In this document: piece by piece, positions 62,264-64,000 of the stretch
How positions within the stretch are numbered: the first letter of the stretch is position 1
Layout of the letters: the number at the start of each line of letters is the position of its first letter
Origin: Gamsiella multidivaricata
Lineage: Eukaryota > Mortierellomycota > Mortierellomycetes > Mortierellales > Mortierellaceae
Assembly: GCF_025024155.1 (NCBI RefSeq)
Contig: NW_026251712.1
Span: 52,501-116,500 of the forward strand
DNA length: 64,000 bases
Direction: 5' to 3'
Program-made: the position numbers and the translations under genes
Notes under the pieces: generated by a model
The model's database searches: none
What the model saw: the letters and a program-made list of their open reading frames with translations, nothing else
What the model was told of the DNA's origin: nothing

Positions 62264-64000
62264 TTACTTGCCCAAGGCGGTCTGGTTGCGGAAGAGATCG
62301 CAGGCGTGGGGGTTCTTCAAGCAGTACTTGGGAACCAAGGGAGCAGCAAGGATGCCACGGCTGACGAGACGCTCACGGAAGTCCTGGATACGGGCGCTCA
62401 AGTTAGTGGTGCGCTTGAAGCCATTCTTGTCGCGGTTGCCGGACCAGAGGGACTCGCCCAAGGCAGCGGTACGGGGCCAGAACTTGGCATCAACGACAAT
62501 GGGGTCAGACTGCTCAGACCACAAGGCGGCCTCAGCACCAATGACATGCTTGGCCTCGGACGCGGTCAAGCCCTGGGTGAAGTCGTAGTCGTAGATGCGC
62601 TGCCAGGTGTGGTAAGGAGCGCACCACGAACCTCCAATGCCTCCATAGTTGAAGGTGGTGGGAGAGTAGGCCGAGGGGTTCGCGTCAAAGGCATCCTGAA
62701 TAGCCTTGGGCAAAGCTGGGGGCTCCTGGATGTTGTAGCGGGGGTCGTTGGTGACCCAACCACCGTTACCGCAGTCGAGGTACAAGGCATCCGAGGAGGA
62801 GACGATAATATCGTAACCCTGCTTGGCGAGCTCCTTGATGTTGGCAATACCGTTGTTCCACGACTGCATGATGACGTCCTTGGGGATGGAGTTGGCAGCA
62901 AAGTCGGGCGAGAGAACAGAGTCCTCCCACATGATCAGGCGACGGCTGGGCTTGTCGTGGAAGATGGGAAGAACCTTGTCAATGTACTGCTGAGCGAACT
63001 CGGAGTAGCCAGCGTTGGGGTGCTTCTTGAACCAATCCATGGAATAGCTCGAGTAATTGTAGCAGTAAGTCTGGAGCTCATCGAAACCGACGTGGAAGAG
63101 GTTGTCGGTGAAGACGCCGGCCATCTCGGTGTAGACGTCCTTGATCAGCTTGTAGGTGCCGGGGTAGGCAATATCGAGCTGACCGGGGTTGGGCTCGACA
63201 GCAGAGTGGTGAGTCCAGCCATCGTTGTCCCACCAGGAGTCAGCGCAGGTGACGGCCTTCTTGTCGACCTGGAGCCATCCGGCAGCAGAGTGGCCGGGCA
63301 TATCGAGCTCGGGGATGACTCGGACGTTGCGCTCGCGACCGTACCTGATGATCTCCTTGATGTCCTTTTGAGAATAGATCTCGCGGGGGGAGTATGCATC
63401 CTTGGTCATCTGGGGGTACTTCTTGATCTCAACGGGCCAGGACTGGTTATCGGTGATGTGCCAGTGGAAGATGTTGAGCTTGGAGTAGGAGAGAGCATCG
63501 ATCTGCTTCTTGATGGAGGCCAAGGGGTAGAAGTTACGGGAGGTGTCCAGCATGATACCGCGATGGGGGTACTTGGGAGCATCGACAATGTGGACAGGCT
63601 GCTCAATCTGAAGACCGCTCTTGCCGTCGCTGATGACGATTTGGTTGAGGGTCTGGAGACCGTTAAGAGCACCCCAGATGGTCTTGGCCTTGAGTGTACC
63701 CTTACCAGCAGCGGTGATGTCAAGGGTGTAGGACTCATCGACGCCGTGCTGGAGGTCGGCCTTCAGGTTGGAGACGACAACATTGACGGTCTTGAGGGTA
63801 GCCTTCTTGTTGGAGTTGGAGTTGGACAGGACCTTGACAGTCTCCTCGTCAGCGCGCTTCTCGAGGGTGGGGAAGGGAGGGTACTCCTTGATGGGCTGCT
63901 CCCAGGTTTGGGGAACCCAGCGCTCCTTCTTGATCAAGGAAGCGTGACGAGCATAAGCCTTGTTGAGGATCTCGTGCTGGGTACCAACAATCTTGAAGTT
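62264..64000 (-). CDS. GH20 beta-N-acetylhexosaminidase (5' partial)
   Basis: The frame is open to the right end of the window, so the N-terminus and signal peptide are missing; 578 residues are visible. The GH20 N-terminal small domain comes first, then the catalytic barrel: RGIMLDTSRNFYPLASIKKQ, LNIFHWHITDNQSWP, RVIPELDMPGHSAAGW, and the catalytic Asp-Glu pair in HVGFDELQTY (codons at 63082-63077). Later segments include LIMWEDSVLS and the usual WSE-type end ALWSEQSD. GH20 enzymes remove terminal GlcNAc from chitin oligomers and glycans, in fungi mainly during cell-wall turnover, secreted or vacuolar. HVGFDE replaces the common HVGGDE but the acid/base Glu and its Asp helper are kept, so it should be active. 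No intron is seen, and codon use is strongly C/G-biased, suggesting high expression. Confidence 0.95.
   Translation of the reverse strand, partial: NFKIVGTQHEILNKAYARHASLIKKERWVPQTWEQPIKEYPPFPTLEKRADEETVKVLSNSNSNKKATLKTVNVVVSNLKADLQHGVDESYTLDITAAGKGTLKAKTIWGALNGLQTLNQIVISDGKSGLQIEQPVHIVDAPKYPHRGIMLDTSRNFYPLASIKKQIDALSYSKLNIFHWHITDNQSWPVEIKKYPQMTKDAYSPREIYSQKDIKEIIRYGRERNVRVIPELDMPGHSAAGWLQVDKKAVTCADSWWDNDGWTHHSAVEPNPGQLDIAYPGTYKLIKDVYTEMAGVFTDNLFHVGFDELQTYCYNYSSYSMDWFKKHPNAGYSEFAQQYIDKVLPIFHDKPSRRLIMWEDSVLSPDFAANSIPKDVIMQSWNNGIANIKELAKQGYDIIVSSSDALYLDCGNGGWVTNDPRYNIQEPPALPKAIQDAFDANPSAYSPTTFNYGGIGGSWCAPYHTWQRIYDYDFTQGLTASEAKHVIGAEAALWSEQSDPIVVDAKFWPRTAALGESLWSGNRDKNGFKRTTNLSARIQDFRERLVSRGILAAPLVPKYCLKNPHACDLFRNQTALGK

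Noticed and set aside
1..64000. tRNA genes
   Set aside because: No convincing paired A- and B-box with a foldable cloverleaf was seen by eye; a tRNAscan run would be needed to exclude them.

Overview
The window is a gene-containing segment of a eukaryotic nuclear genome, most likely an early-diverging fungus of the Mortierella group. Pointers are short introns (mostly 50-330 bp) with GT-AG ends and long T runs, compact spacing, fungal Zn2Cys6 and spindle-pole-type genes, a NACHT-pentapeptide-WD40 receptor, a Crinkler-type remnant and several transposon classes. The placement is an inference from gene content; no marker gene was compared by search.

Layout. 0-9.5 kb: 3' part of a UBA protein, a complete pogo/Tc1-like transposon with about 147-bp terminal inverted repeats, a Zn2Cys6 protein, and a four-exon UPF0538 (C2orf76-like) gene. 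9.8-15.1 kb: transposon debris, with a pogo/Tigger pseudogene, a Helitron carrying PIF1-helicase remnants with a solo LTR inside it, an F-box/LRR-like fragment and an LTR-like repeat. 16.2-22.1 kb: a large STAND (NLR-like) receptor gene with twelve consecutive, almost identical 126-bp WD40 units. 22.6-25.0 kb: a 28S rRNA fragment, a second copy of the LTR-like repeat, and a LINE-derived insertion whose target-site duplication covers the stop codon of the next gene. 25-29.5 kb: a membrane protein, transposon scraps, a tiny secreted peptide and a hypothetical protein. 32.8-46.8 kb is mostly housekeeping: SUB2 RNA helicase, PTC7-like phosphatase, a small secreted Trp/Gly-rich protein, an alcohol-dehydrogenase-like enzyme, a mucin-like membrane protein and a CC2D1/Lgd homologue. 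46.9-50.9 kb: a frameshifted Crinkler N-terminal domain and a multi-exon gene with a PD-(D/E)XK-like motif interrupted by an in-frame stop. 51.6-54.6 kb: a second Helitron of the same family, itself carrying a poly(A) insertion. 54.8-64 kb: a Cep57-type microtubule/spindle-pole protein, a NASP histone-chaperone homologue and the C-terminal part of a GH20 hexosaminidase.

How the parts fit. The housekeeping genes (mRNA export, mitochondrial phosphatase, ESCRT regulation, histone chaperone, cell-wall hexosamine turnover) are independent and have no operon logic. The accessory part is two conflict-type islands, the NLR-like receptor and the Crinkler/nuclease-like pair, each embedded in transposable elements. 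The most striking signals are the homogenised WD40 array with variation confined to a few codons, the matched Helitron pair that defines both family ends, and the repeats and rRNA scrap bracketing the receptor gene. All splice sites were placed by hand from reading-frame continuity and GT-AG signals.
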